NCBI GenBank assembly: GCA_003116875.1
Contig: BCKT01000014.1
Location: forward strand, 380,149-444,148
From: Takashimella koratensis
Taxonomy: Eukaryota; Basidiomycota; Tremellomycetes; Trichosporonales; Tetragoniomycetaceae
Length of the DNA: 64,000 nucleotides
Direction: 5' to 3'
Shown here: piece by piece, positions 22,579-34,496 of the stretch
Position numbering within the stretch: position 1 is the stretch's first letter
Layout: each line of letters opens with the position of its first letter
Notes under the pieces: generated by a model
Seen by the model: the letters and a program-made list of their open reading frames with translations, nothing else
Databases searched by the model: none
What the model was told of the DNA's origin: nothing
Program-made: the position numbers and the translations under genes

Positions 22579-23426
22579 ATGTCCGTCATCGCATACGTGA
22601 TCGGCTCCTCGGCTTTCGGCTTCGGCGCACGAGTCTTTCAGCTCGGCCTCCAAAAACGCGGCCTCTTTGAGCGTGCGTACAAGTTCGAATCGGACTGAGA
22701 TTGTGGTCGTTTTGCTGGTGTTTGAGCTTGGGACGAGGGTTAGGGCTTGGGGGCGGGGTTTGGACGTGGACGCCAGATGAAAAGAGCGAGGAGTTGGTAA
22801 GGGCCCCGGCGGCGGCAAATTATTGCACAGCCCTTGGAAGACTGGCCGTCCGGCCGGCTGGTCGTCGGCGTGAGGTTGGGTTGCGTCGAGGTTGAGGTCA
22901 CGTCGGTTCTCGACAACCTTGACCTCTCATCCCCCGTTGGGAACTCCGCTTTAGCTCTTGCCTCGACTTGTGGACTCTCCCCTCACCTTTCTCATGGCCT
23001 GTGTTCCTCTCTATGCCCTGGCATTTGAGTTGGCTCGACTTCTCTCTGTGCCGCGAATGGATAGCACATACTATCAACTCGTCCCAGCTCTCAGCATTCC
23101 GCCTTCCACCCTGATCATCTGCATATCATGCTGACACTTCTTCTCCATTTTGCATCTTATAGAGCCCATTGGACACCTCGTTTCGGCCGCTGCGTTCGGC
23201 GCTGTCGGCTATGGCCTTTACTTCACCGAGCAACGACAGTACGTCTCAACCTCTGTCCCCTCACCCACCTTCTCCCTCTTTCCCCTACAATCCTAGGACA
23301 GGTCACTCAAATTATCTGCTTGCTGACATTACCTCTCTCCTCTACAGAGAGGCATTGTTGGCTGAGAAGAAGAAGGCGTTGCAGGCTATCCGGGATCGCG
23401 AGAACGCCGCGTACGCGAGCTCATAA
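22579..23426 (+). CDS. Small two-segment hydrophobic protein, possibly mitochondrial
   Basis: I do not recognise this protein. Three exons give a product of about 85 residues. Exon 1 encodes MSVIAYVIGSSAFGFGARVF and LQKRGLFE. Exon 2 starts near 23165 and encodes PIGHLVSAAAFGAVGYGLYF. Exon 3 encodes ALLAEKKKALQAIRDREN and a short tail. The first intron is long, about 490 bases. The layout is two short hydrophobic segments followed by a charged helix. That, and the divergent position next to QCR8, would suit a small accessory subunit of an inner-membrane respiratory complex, but this is inference from size and context only. Splice borders are consistent with the frame but not proven. Confidence 0.6.
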
Positions 23427-23958
23427 ACCATCCATCTGGTTGCTTGGCGGCACGAAGCGAGAGGCGAGAGAGGAGAGAGGAAACGAGGCTACGAGGGTGG
23501 ACGAAGGGAGGTGGGTTGGTCAGCAGCTATACGTGGTTGTTGAGAGTAGATGAGAGCCGTACCGGATGACGACGGGACGGATTGTATAAAACTGGCTTCA
23601 GGGTAAGACCGGGCGCTTGGATAGGGGCGATCGTGTAGACCCAGAGTCATTAGGCATGCAGCATTACATGATTTCATTGATGGCTTGGTCCGAATAAGTT
23701 GGCGAGCAGAGAGCCCTTCGGACCGACACAAAGTGTCCGGCGAGGTTAGCTTGGTCGTGACTTCGGGCACTTGTTAACTGTTAGTGTGCTTTCCAATGTC
23801 ATCGTGCCTTCGCTACATGAAACAGAGCCGCGGTACCAGGCTTGGTCATGTTCTATGCCATCGGCTGGATGCGATCAAATGCATACACAACACAAGATAC
23901 ACCTCTAGTAACCTCCTGCAATCACTCAACCACAGAACCCTACGTAATCGAGGGTGTT
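23427..23958. other. Convergent 3' intergenic region
   Basis: This lies between the 3' ends of the small hydrophobic-protein gene and the eIF3i gene. I see nothing coding here. Confidence 0.5.
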
Positions 23959-25982
23959 TTAGGCAGGTCCAACCTCGACCTCGGGCTCGAGGTCACCAAA
24001 TGGCCTAGCGCGGAAGTACGAGTCGTCGAACTGTGTTTTGAGGAGAGCGACATACAGAAAGAGTGTGGAAAGATCATTGATGAGAGGCGTTTCCGTTGTC
24101 AGTAAAGGGTTGGAGATATAGGTGTGAAAGAGAAGGCGAGAGGTGACGTACCCAATGGACACGGACGAAACCGTCCTCGGCACCCGAGGCGTAAGCCTTG
24201 CCCTGAGGGTGGACAGCGAGGGTGTTGATCGGGCCGCTGCAGACAAAGTGGTCAGCCGAATTGTTTCCACATACTCGCCGTCACGCTCTGCGATTGACAA
24301 CAGCAAGCGAGGGCGGACAACTCCACGAGGAAGAGCACAAAGCCAAGGGCCAAATAACGACGACGGCTCAAACTCACAAGTGACCCTTGACGCGACCAAC
24401 TTCCTCCTCGAACAGCTTGTGCCAGAACCTCGACTCGAACTTGCCCGCGCGAGAAGAGGTCGTCGTCACGCTCATTGCATCCTGTCCACCACCAAGGATG
24501 ATCTGGAATAGGGGGAGAACGATGAGTGGTCAGTGAGGAGTGATGGTCGAAGGAGATATGCGACTTACGTAGGGGCGGAGAGGGGTGATGCAGGCGCTGT
24601 TGAGGGGGGTTTCGGTAGGGTACACCTTCATCTCATCCAACGATTCGGTGTCGAACAGCTGCACATGGATTAGCCCCGACTCGTCTCCACTACATCTGTC
24701 CCGCCGACTCGCTCTCCCTTCGTAGCCGGGATGGATAACTGGATTCCTCAACTCACGCGGGCAGTCTTGTCCTTGCTCGAAGTGATAAAGTACGTTCCAT
24801 CGGGGCTCAGCTGGATATCCGTGATGATCGCCCGATGACTCTCATTGACAGCTCTAACCTCCTCGCCCGTCTTGACGCTAAACTTTGCGACCTTGCCGGA
24901 CTCGTGGCCAGTGAGGATGTATTCGGAAAGGGGAGCGAAAAGGGCAACAGTGGCCTTGGAGCCAGTGAGTCGGATCTCCTGGATAGGAGTAGGGGAAGAG
25001 GACGCAGGCTCGTCTCGGTTGACCTCGAACACACTGACCAAGGGGGTGATAGATTAGAACGGGTCTCAGACGGGATGTGTGAATGAAAAGGGGCTTACCG
25101 GATGACACTTGGCTGTCCCTGTCTTTGCTCAGTGATACAAAGAACCAACTCGTCGTCCTCGCTGTTCGTGTACACCGTCAGCCCAAATCCATATCCCTCG
25201 CAAATGGAAAATCCGATTGTTCCATCCTTTCGCAAGCGGCCAACCAGTCTTTGAACTCACCTCCATGCCACTCGCGTCACGGCGGTTGGGAACTCCCACG
25301 TCTTGAGGCACTTGCCGTTCGACACGTCCCACAGCTTCATCGTGTTGTCCGCCGAGCCCGTCAACAGGTACCGTGTTTGCGCTGGAAGCGGGTGGTGTCA
25401 GCTTGTCGCTACTTTTGGTACGGCCATCGTACTGCTCCTGCGATCGTCGACCCCTCTAGCTTTTCTCTTGTCGACGCGAGGTCGTCGCTTTCTCCTCGAC
25501 TCCCGATCCAGCTTTCCCACCGCGATCCACAAAATACTTTGATCGTTCTCTGCCCCATATCCCACACCTTCTCCCAGCCATACAATCACCAGCCATAACA
25601 CCCCAGTTCTCTCCACCTTGCACCTCATCTATCAAGATCCTTTCGCCGTCAACTCACAGTCACAAGCGACGGTCCACACCGATCCATTGTGGCCATTGAA
25701 CGTGCCGAGCCGCTCTCCATTTGACGTAAACCACGCATTCACGACCTTGTCCTTGGACGCAGTGAACAAGAGGTCGCCCTCGGCGTTGAACGCAATTTGC
25801 GTAAGCGATCGCTCGTGTCCTGTTGTGAAAGAAAAAAAAGGAATCGCGACGGTTAATTTTTGAATGAAACGGTGAAGAGAGCGGGCATGCGTGGGGCTAA
25901 CCTTGGAGGATGATGGGTTTCTGCGAGGGCGATGTCAGTCAAGTGGTCACAGGGTGAAGCAAGCGAGGAGGGGACGTACCAT
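23959..25982 (-). CDS. TIF34: Translation initiation factor eIF3 subunit i (WD40), TIF34-like
   Basis: This multi-exon WD40-repeat gene has an unusual first coding exon consisting of the ATG alone (25982-25980), followed directly by gtacgt. The next exon encodes KPIILQG. Then come [35 protein letters not shown] and further repeats. [20 protein letters not shown] and [19 protein letters not shown] follow. The final segment [20 protein letters not shown] is the characteristic C-terminus of eIF3i. The protein is a seven-blade propeller in the cytoplasmic eIF3 complex, which recruits the 43S ribosome to mRNA. Internal exon borders were not all resolved. Identification is firm. Confidence 0.9.
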
Positions 25983-26326
25983 TTTGTGAGTAGGATGGGA
26001 TGGAGTGGATGAGGTAGTAGAGTAGTAATTGCCTTTTCGTGGATCGTTTTTTGTTCGCGAAAAGGTTCCAACCAAAGCGGAAGCAAATTTATGCCATGAA
26101 AAATAAAAGAGGACAATAGAGGCCTTCCTGATGCTGGTTCTGGCGTGGCAATCGTGCCACACCTTGTAATGCGGGCACACACCCTCCCCAAGCCATGGCA
26201 TAAAGCGGTTCATCCAATGTCTACCAGAAAGAATGGGTATACAGAAAAGTCTACAACATGAATCAACCGGGAGAGGACAAGACCAAAGCAAGGAGCAGAG
26301 CACTGGTCGCGCTGAGTACACCGCAC
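25983..26326. other. Intergenic: eIF3i promoter and PNO1 3' region
   Basis: This is 344 bases between two tandem minus-strand genes. No distinct feature was recognised. Confidence 0.45.
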
Positions 26327-27535
26327 TTAGAAACGCTGCTTCATCCTCGCTCCGACCGACTTGAGGTGCGCGTAGACTTTGCCTAGAGGGTGGGTTACAG
26401 TAAGCATTACGTGTTGCGATAGCGGTTGGAAGACAAGGGTCGAGGAGAGATGAAGCAGGACGTACCGGGTGGAGAGCCAAGAATAAGGGAGACGACAGCA
26501 TCTCGAGCAATCTTGATATTCTGCACCGACCCAAGGATATGAATGTTCCTATTCAAGCCATCAGTTCAGATCCTAACCCAAGTTCCCTTTGCCTCTCTCC
26601 GACGAAACGAAACCCTTCACTCACGTCTCGGCAAGGACTATACGAGTTCTGCTAGCGTTCTCGATGGAGAACTTGACTTTGCCACCTTCACCTGCTATCC
26701 GACCTGCCGCAGGGTCAGCCCAAAATCCTTCGAGGACTATGGTATATACTCACCGATAGCACGCGACATGTGGTCGCCGTGAAGGGTTTTGACGTCCTTG
26801 ACTTCGAACGAGTCAATGTACATGTCGTCGAGACGGAGGAGGGCGAGCGCGTCCTAGAGAAGGTCAGCATTGGACCAGAGAACGGACAGGGTTGGGAACT
26901 TCTGCTACATCCAAGCATGCAGCGAGCAAAGGGAGGCGGAAGGACCACGAGCGACTCACGTTAACGTCAAAGCCGAGTGCAAAGGCCTTGACAAAGTCTG
27001 CACCCTTCTGCACTGCTCCAGAATCCACCGTGTGTCCCGAACTCTACATCCGTGCGTCAGATTACCCCCAAACTTACAACTGCTAGCTTTAACCCACCTT
27101 GATCTCTACCGCACGGCGCTTGACGTTCATGCGGACCTGAAGACCGAGGTTCTCGACCATTGGGGAGTAAAGGTTGACCCACTCTCTCTTAAGCGGGGTC
27201 ATCCTGTGGGGCGGAATGGGCACCCTCCTGAACTCGTTCTTCAACACCGTCGACGTTGCCGCTGCCGAGAGCGGTGCAAAGCCGGAAGACGAAGCGGTGA
27301 CAGATCCCTCCGCGGCCCCAGTGGCGGCGGAAGAGCTAGATGCGAGTGCGGAACCAATCAACACGTCCCCGTCCTCGTCGTCTTCGTCAACGTCCATCGA
27401 AACCGCCTTGGCCTTGGACTTGGATGCAGCTTTGGAACGAGTCGGGGCGGAGGAGCCCGAGGTGACGAGGGAGACGGCAGGGCGTTCCTCGAGTTGCGCC
27501 TGAAGCGCCTTTTGACGATGCGACTTGTGAGCCAT
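26327..27535 (-). CDS. PNO1: Pre-rRNA processing KH-domain protein Pno1 (Dim2/Rrp20)
   Basis: The gene starts at ATG 27535 ([20 protein letters not shown]). An acidic and Ser/Ala-rich N-terminus is followed by [20 protein letters not shown] and [20 protein letters not shown]. Later exons encode [80 protein letters not shown] and the end [17 protein letters not shown]. These are the signature blocks of Pno1. It binds the 3' end of 18S rRNA precursors through its KH domains and partners with the Nob1 nuclease in 40S assembly. Several short introns interrupt the gene. A GGTGAGA repeat occupies the 5' leader. Confidence 0.93.
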
Positions 27536-27559
27536 GGTGATTGGTGATGCGGGAAGGGG

Positions 27560-27610
27560 TGGGAGGTGGGAGGTGAGAGGTGAGAGGTGAGAGGTGAGAG
27601 GTGAGAGGAG
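27560..27610. repeat. Seven-base tandem repeat (GGTGAGA)n upstream of PNO1
   Basis: About six to seven head-to-tail copies of GGTGAGA or close variants lie 25-75 bases upstream of the PNO1 start codon, probably in its 5' leader. On the coding strand they read as a pyrimidine-rich TCTCACC tract. Confidence 0.8.
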
Positions 27611-27820
27611 AGTCTGATGCTATTCGTATCGAGGATTGAAGATGGACCTGGAGTCAATTTTTACCGACTTTTTCTTGCAGGGTCACGTGAGGGGTGTAGA
27701 GGGAGAATGATAAGGGATCTCGTTGGTGCAGACTGGATGGTGTAATGACGTGTGATGCCAGTTGCAGAGGATTTGTTAGAATATAATACTCCGGATATTG
27801 ACCCCTACAACCACACGTTA

Positions 27821-27890
27821 GGGTGTTTAGTGTAACAGTAACACGCCATGGTAATCCAGGTGCAAGTCCTGGAATATCCAATTACCTTTT
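27821..27890 (+). ncRNA. tRNA-like Pol III unit lacking an anticodon arm
   Basis: An acceptor stem can form between GGGTGTT (27821-27827) and AATATCC (27873-27879), with two G-U pairs. A D-arm forms from GTGT (27830-27833) and ACAC (27841-27844). A T-arm forms from CCAGG and CCTGG around the loop TGCAAGT. An A-box match (TAGTGTAACAG, 27828-27838) and a B-box match with one mismatch (GGTGCAAGTCC, 27859-27869) are present. A TTTT terminator follows at 27887-27890. Only 11 bases separate the D and T arms, where a normal tRNA has about 23, so no anticodon arm fits. It may be a decayed tRNA gene, a Pol III-driven small RNA, or coincidence. Confidence 0.4.
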
Positions 27891-28050
27891 ACCTACTAGG
27901 TCCTAAGTTCGACTTCCAACAGGATTTGCCGCTGCCAGGCACGGGTGTCGACCGTTTCACACGCGACATGGTTGACCGTCGTTTCAAACTCTCTTCATCC
28001 TCCTCATCACTCTCACCTACCTCCTCTCCATCCCATCCCCCATCCACATC

Positions 28051-30250
28051 ATGCCTGGGCCCTCTGGCTCTTCAGCCCGCTCCCGAAAACTCCAGGGATC
28101 CGGCTCTCTACCGACCCTTGACCCATCTTCCTCTCGTCACCCTCAGTCTTCCCACCTGCCCACCCCGACTTCGTTCACCTTCCCTCGGACGGGCGGCAAG
28201 CCAATGGTCGACACCCCGGCTCTTTCGACTAACCAACAGCAGCCTAAGTCTGTCACAGACTCGCAGAACGCAGCCGCGGGCAGCTCCGGAAAGAAAAAGA
28301 AGCGGAAGAGGGCGAGGACGAGCGAGAAGCCCGCTGGACCTGGGTCGACCGACTCAACTATCAAGACTGAGGCTGATGCGTCGGCCAAGTGGAACCCCGA
28401 TGAGATTCACAAAAACCTTTTCGGCTCTTCCTACGCCTCTATCCTCCCCAAAGACGGTACTCAAACCACCACCCCATCCCTCCTCTCAGCCGACAAGGCA
28501 TCATCATCATCATCATCATCCACCGCTCATCATCAACCTTCGTCCGCAGCGCATCAGTCGGCTCTCGTACCTTCAGTCAAACACAAGGCGTCATTGGCCA
28601 AGCGCGACAAAGAGATCCAAGAACTAAAGGCCAAACTGAAACAGGCGGAGACGGAGGCTCAACGAGCTGTGGACGTCCACGAGACTCGGGTGAAAGAACT
28701 TGAGGAAGAGGTCAAGCAGCACAAGAAGGACGTAGAGGAGAACGCCAAGGTGAGCTCACGGAAATGGTACTTCAGTTTAGAGCTGATGGGGACTGCAGCT
28801 GCTTACTGAGAGGGAGAACCATCACGACGCTGTCAAGGAGGTCGTGAACTGCGGGATCTGCTACGAAGTCCTTGATGATCCCCATGTGTGAGTGACTCTT
28901 CATCGATATCATCAACTCTTGCTGAATTTATCTTCCTTAGTCTCTCGTGCGGTCATACAGCTTGCAGACGGTGGTGAGTTTGCGGTCTAATCTGCTGCAC
29001 TGAGCTGACCCAATCAGCCTCATCGCATGGTTCCGATCCAAGACGGCGTACAAGACCGAATTACCCTTCGAGATCACCTCGGCCACCGACTTGTCCTACC
29101 GCACCAAGTTATGCCACGTCTGCCGTTCCTCTATCCTTTGCCGACCCTGCCGCAGTTTCACCCTGCAGTCCGTCCTTGACTCGCTGGGGGTGAAACACCC
29201 TGACCCCGAGAGCTCTCAAGGCGATCCTTGGGCGCTCACATTTCCCCCGGACCAGCCTGGCTACATGCTCTGGGACGATGGCGAGGGCGTTCATCGCTGC
29301 CCTTCGTGCTTGAGCGAGATCTGGGGAAACCGATGCGATGGATGCGAGCTTGATTTCAGTGGATCCTCCGACGATGGGATGGACGAGGATAGTATCTTCG
29401 GAGACGAGGACGATAGCGTTTTCGGCGACGAGGATGACGACGGGGACAATGAGATCTACTTGCCGCCGGGGCCGCTGGGAGTAGGTAGGCGGCTGCACGC
29501 TGCTGCGCCCATTGCTCGTGGTTTTGAGTTCCTCCTCGACCTTACAGCGGCGGAGACTGACGTCACGGGTTCGAATTCGGAAGTCGACGAAGACGATGGT
29601 GAAAACCGCAGCGGATCGAGCGTCGAGTCTGTCTCTGGAGAAGACAACAGCGCTGTCGACGATGATCTCTCCGACGGGGAAGGGGAGGTAGCCCGTCCTG
29701 GCCACAACTTTGGCTTACCGAATCTTCAACTTTTCAACAGAGGTCGACACCAGCATTCGCCTCAGGTCGAAGAGGAGGAAGATATTGACGAAGAAGACGA
29801 GTACGGCGGGAGTTTTATCGATGATGATGAGATTCAAGCTCTCACCGATGAAGAGGAAGATGAGGAAGAGGATGAGGAAGATGAAGACGACATGATACGT
29901 CACAGGCGTGGACATCGGTCAAATGGCCGACAGCGTCGTCGTCGACGTGAGCGCGATCCTTCTATCGAGGAGGACGAAGACGACGATGAGGAGGACGTTG
30001 AGGAGGAGGAGGCCGAGGAACTGACCATCTCCGAGATCCGTCGCCGCAGAGAAGCGAGGTTCGGACCGTGAGTAACTAATCCCTTGTTCAATTGTCGTAA
30101 TCATAGCCGCTAACCACTAGCAGACCAGCCGTTGCTGCCGTCCAGAACGATCCCGAAGACACAGCACCGTCACCGCCTCGTCGACGACAAACGACCGCTT
30201 CAACGATTAGGCGCCCGACTCGGATCATCACCATCTCCGACTCGGAATAG
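28051..30250 (+). CDS. RING-type zinc-finger protein, probable E3 ubiquitin ligase
   Basis: There are five exons. Exon 1 (28051-28749) encodes a Ser/Pro-rich N-terminus, a basic nuclear-localisation-like run (GKKKKRKRARTSEK), a poly-Ser stretch and a coiled coil (ASLAKRDKEIQELKAKLKQA). The RING finger follows over three exons: VNCGICYEVLDDPHV, LSCGHTACRR, then CLIAWFRSKT and KLCHVCRSSI, with an insertion between the last two zinc pairs. More Cys pairs follow (CPSCLSEIWGNRCDGCELDF). The C-terminal third is very acidic with long Asp/Glu runs. The final exon ends IRRPTRIITISDSE at 30250; its last residues resemble a SUMO-interacting motif (IITISDSE). A nuclear ubiquitin ligase is a reasonable inference. 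The substrate is unknown, and I cannot assign an orthologue. Confidence 0.75.
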
Positions 30251-30660
30251 AGTGGAGCACAGCGTAGTGGTTCATAAAGAGGAGGTTCAAAAAGGCGGCT
30301 CTAGTATGCGGTTAACGAAAATCGACCGAGGCGAAGAAATACGACGAGACGAAGATGAAGGGGAAGACAAAGACGTAAAGAAGAACGAGTAGAGTAGTGA
30401 CAGAACGGCTGAACAAAAGGGTAATCGGCACATCAGTGAGCGAGACAGAAACATAGCACATCAGACACTACACACATATCATTCCTAAAACAACCCTGTC
30501 CAAAACCCAAATCCTACTCAATGACCTGTTGTACATATCAAGCCCTGATCCTTATGTATATACTCCATCCCACTCTCAACCATCCTCGCGGCTTCGAACA
30601 GCCTTCCACATCATGTCTGTACTATGCATCACGCTGTCCGTATCGATTCTGTATCTCAGT
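30251..30660. other. Convergent 3' intergenic region
   Basis: This lies between the stops of the RING gene and the oxidoreductase gene. It is AT-richer than the neighbouring coding sequence and fits 3' untranslated regions. I see no gene. Confidence 0.5.
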
Positions 30661-32441
30661 TTAGAGCTTGCTGCGTACATTGTCGCTTGAGACCTTGACA
30701 AGCCTGTCCCGAAATCAGCACTCGTCTTTCCTTTCCTCATCCCTCGTCACTATCTCTTCCCTCCTCTCCCGCTGCGTGCAATGTAAATGTTCACCTTCAG
30801 CCCCTGCTCCCTCCCTTCCGACATGTACTCACGTTTTCCCATCGTTTCTACCCTCGAAAACATCACCAAGGGCACTAACGCAATCCCCCAACCCACCTCG
30901 TAAGAGATGATACTTGTACTTCAATTTGCCCTTGGACTTGAGGTCGGCGAGGTACGTCCTTGCTTCAGAGTATCGTTTGGCGTAGTCGAGGATGATGAAG
31001 CCTGACATGGTCGCGCGGGTAGAAACGAGCGCTGGAGTGTTGTAGATTGCCGGGAGGTTCTTGGCGCTGATTCGAGCGAGCAAATCGTGAAGAAAACGCG
31101 AAGGAAAGTGGAGAGAGCCAAGTGGTTAGTGAGAAGAGTTATGAGATAGGTGGCTGAGAGTCAGACTTACTTGTATGCAGCAATGGCACCACACATGACG
31201 ATCCGGGCATAGTTGTTCAACTGCGCCAACGCAGCATCCAACACCGCGCCTCCAACTGCATAAACAATAGCATGAAGCGTTAAGTTCCAGTCAGCACAAT
31301 ATCTCGTTCCCGCCTATGAAACCTGTGCTCACCATTGTCAAAGTACACATCAACCAGCCCGACCTTGCGCAGCTTGCGGGCAAACTGAGGGTCTTTGTAG
31401 TTGAGCACAACGTGGCAGCCCATTGATGAAAGGTCGGCGCATTTAGAATCCGATCCGGCGATGGCAACGACTTTGCATTTGGAATGGGCAAGTGCGATCT
31501 GCGTGGCGACCTAAGACGAGTAACATAGTCAGGAGGAAGGCCGTCGAGTGTGATGATAGGGCCAATGGGATGGAGGGTGTAGACATTAAGTGAGAGGAGA
31601 AGGAGGAGAACTTACCAAGCCGACGGATCCAGCGGCACCCGAGATGACAACGGTGTCACCATCCTTTAGCCGCCCGATATCGAACATCCCCTGAGGAGCG
31701 ATCAATACATGTGTGCTTCACACTCGAGCACCGGTAGTTGTACTCACAAAATAAGCCGTCAGACCTATGTCGATTATACGGTATCGTTAGTGGCTGGGTG
31801 GTCTCCAGATGTCGAACCAAGGACTTACCTGATGTCCCTAGGTACCCGAGGTGATCGATATCCTGTCCACCAGCTGGCACTCTGTAACCTTCAGCATCAT
31901 CACCATTTCGCCAATTCTCACGTCGCCGAGCAGTCTACTCACTCGCGACGAGCAATCTCCTTCGCCGGGCCATGCCAATACTCCTGCCAACCTAACATCC
32001 CATAGACCAAATCCCCAGGCTTGACCCGGTCTGATCGCGATTCGAGGACTTTGCCAACTCCTGTGGCGCGCATGACGTCCCCGATTTGAACCGGGGGAAG
32101 GTACGATCGGACGTCGTTGAGCCAGTTGCGCATGGTTGGGTCCTGTTTGAGTCGCCCAAGCGCGGATCAGCTATTGGTCTGCGTGCACCAAGGCCGACTC
32201 GAACGGGAAACTTAACCTCGCCTCCGGTCCAATCTCATGGCATAGGGATGGAGAAGGGCAGGCGTACGCGACGATGAGGTGATAGGACACGCACGATGCT
32301 GACCCAATCGACACGGACGAGTACCTCCCCGTCTTTCAAAGCCGAAATCGGCACGCGCTCCATCTTGAACGTATCGGGCTGTATCGGGCCCTTGGGCGGG
32401 CGCGAAGCAAGCACCAGACGCTGGTTCTCTGTCAGCAGCAT
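30661..32441 (-). CDS. NADP-dependent alkenal/one double-bond reductase (MDR, prostaglandin reductase-like)
   Basis: The gene starts at ATG 32441 (MLLTENQRLVLASRPPKGP). It is a medium-chain dehydrogenase/reductase of the zinc-independent leukotriene B4 dehydrogenase branch. N-terminal blocks are VPISALKDGEVLVRVDWVSI, DPTMRNWLNDVRSYLPPVQI and GDLVYGMLGWQEYW. The nucleotide-binding fold follows: GLTAYFGMFDIG, then DTVVISGAAGSVGLVATQIA with the AxxGxxG motif. Next come LNYKDPQFARKL and VYFDNVGG. Later exons encode RIVMCGAIAAYN and KYHLLRGG. The protein ends VSSDNVRSKL. Family enzymes reduce the C=C bond of reactive enals and enones, often in oxidative stress. The exact substrate is unknown. Several short introns are present. 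Confidence 0.87.
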
Positions 32442-34493
32442 GGAGGGTCGAGATCACGGCTGAGCTGTGGTGAGAGACGTGTGGTAAGGAATGGGGCCAA
32501 ATCGACGAGTGCGGAGGGTACAGTAGAGCAGAGCAGGTCCGCGATATTCGGGTCACGAGGATGGGTCGTAACCGGGGCAGGCTGAGATAAGCCAACTATT
32601 TGCTCGGGCCAACGATACAAGTTACTATCGTCCACACCTGTTCGGCGCCAGAAGGTCTTGGGGAACAAGCATGTTGTGCTCAAGCAATGATACCACGGGT
32701 ATGGGAGATACATGGCTGATATCAGCATGCTTTCACGTTGAAACAGTTTGAAACAGGCTCAGACTGATATGCAGGACGTGTCGTAGATTGATCCCGGAGA
32801 CAAGCACCTTCGAAACAAAGCCCAGACGATTTCTGTGATAACGAAGGGCCCTGGCGCTTGATGGCTGGCTTTCTTCGCTGACCCCAATGCTGATAGAACC
32901 CTTGTTTCATCCCTCTTTGTCACCTTGAAACCCTTGTCAAGCCTCCTCTTCCCACCTGGTTCACTTGGTCCAGGACAAGTTGGCTCTTTCGACTTTGACC
33001 CCAAATGTTCAGACTAGACATTGCACCCTTGATCTAGTCGACGGAGCCAACTGTTTGCCTCAGTCTAACCGAGCGACCTGAAGCGGGCCACCGGGGTGTC
33101 GAGCGCTATGGGACATGGGCTCCCCGCGTTCCTTCGCGATAAAACGGCGGTTGTCTGTCCAGGGCAGCCGTTGAGAATGAGTTTGCTCGTAGCCTGGCGT
33201 TTCACTCGAACGCACCTGCTTGTTGCAGCAACTCCGGGTAGGTCACCAAAATCGGACCTCTGCGAGTACTGGTTCCTCGTCGCTTGACCTCTCTGAGCCA
33301 TCAGCCAAACAGGCGGGTTTCATCCCCCGGTGGTACTATTTCCCGGAAGCTCGGAAACCTTGTCGTGTACCTGGGGACTGGGAAGAGTGGAGTGTGGGGC
33401 GGGCGTCGTGTGCCCGAACAAAGCCGAGTAACCCGCTCTACAGCACGGATGAGGTGGAAGATGCTTACTCTTGCGCGATCGCTGTCCGCGGCCGAGGGGG
33501 GGGAGCGAAGAGGGGGGGGCATGTGCCAGGGCCGACTGGGTAATATGCCGGCGGCATCCTGAATTGTGGTTCAATGACATCACTTGAACCCATTCAGCTT
33601 GGCTCTCCCGCCTGGAAGCAAAAAATTTCACCGCCACCAGATTCACTTTAGGGGGGTAATCCCATATCCCAGTTTACCACCTCAGCTGTCAAGCCACCAT
33701 GACCTGTTACCCCTGGGTCCTTACCCCTTGGTGAGCATGTGGACTAGCGGAGGCGATTTCCCCGAGGGTTCAGCTTTGCTTCCAGCGCCCAAGGACCGGG
33801 AAATCGAGGCGCAAGATCCAGCGGAAGAGCAGCGCCAAGGGAATAGGGCCGGACGGGACGGGTGGGGGTGGAACGGTCTCATGACGAAATGGCACATTCG
33901 TCGCGGTGTTTGTTTCGGGCCAAAGGTCAGGGAGTGGGATAAACGAGCCGTGTCATCTGTCGCAAGCCATGAGAGAGGGCTGCCTGATGCAGCCGAAACC
34001 CCCCTCCTCCCTCTGTGGTGACCCTGGTGATTAGCTCCAACAAATGAGGGCAACACCGTTGGAACACCCCAAGACGAGAGTGGTTCGCCTCCCGCAACGT
34101 CGCGGACCACAGAATGGGTGTAAAAAAGGGGCGCTGGCCAAGGCGGCAAGCCAAGACGGGGTTTGGTTCCAACGATTCAAGCAAGCCACAGGTGCGGCGC
34201 CAGAGGTGAACCGGGGGTGTTGGGCGGTTGAGGGGTTGGGGAGGGAGGGGTGGTCAACGATCCAAGCCTCTGACGATTGCTGACGAACCGAGGTTTGGAT
34301 AAACAACAGAGATAAAAATTTTCTTTGGGTCGCCGCGCTCAAGACCTCCCCGGATGGGGATGGGTGTGTGCTCCGCTTTCAGGGCGTCACCAGTCGATCG
34401 TAGGTCGCCCGCGCCCGAGATATGTTTGGGTCCGGGCGGCGGACCGCCCACCGCCGACCCACCGATGCTTGGTGCGGTGTGGTGCTGAGGGGG

Positions 34494-34496
<3 letters not shown>

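Larger units (their letters stand above)
27536..28050. other. Divergent intergenic region between PNO1 and the RING gene
   Basis: This 515-base region contains the GGTGAGA repeat near PNO1 and, in its centre, the tRNA-like unit described separately. The rest is the upstream sequence of the RING gene. Confidence 0.5.

Noticed and set aside
27793..27879. Longer RNA fold pairing GGATATT at 27793-27799 with AATATCC
   Set aside because: The seven pairs are perfect, but the enclosed sequence then has no D-arm at the right place. The shorter fold explains the A and B boxes better.
27848..28627. Plus-strand frame overlapping the start of the RING gene
   Set aside because: It is an alternative frame over exon 1, rich in Ser/Pro/Arg. 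The RING frame has coherent coiled-coil and zinc-binding sequence and correct splicing.
30132..30392. Alternative last exon of the RING gene ending KDVKKNE
   Set aside because: The phase of the preceding exon leads to the frame ending IITISDSE at 30250. The other frame does not join in phase.
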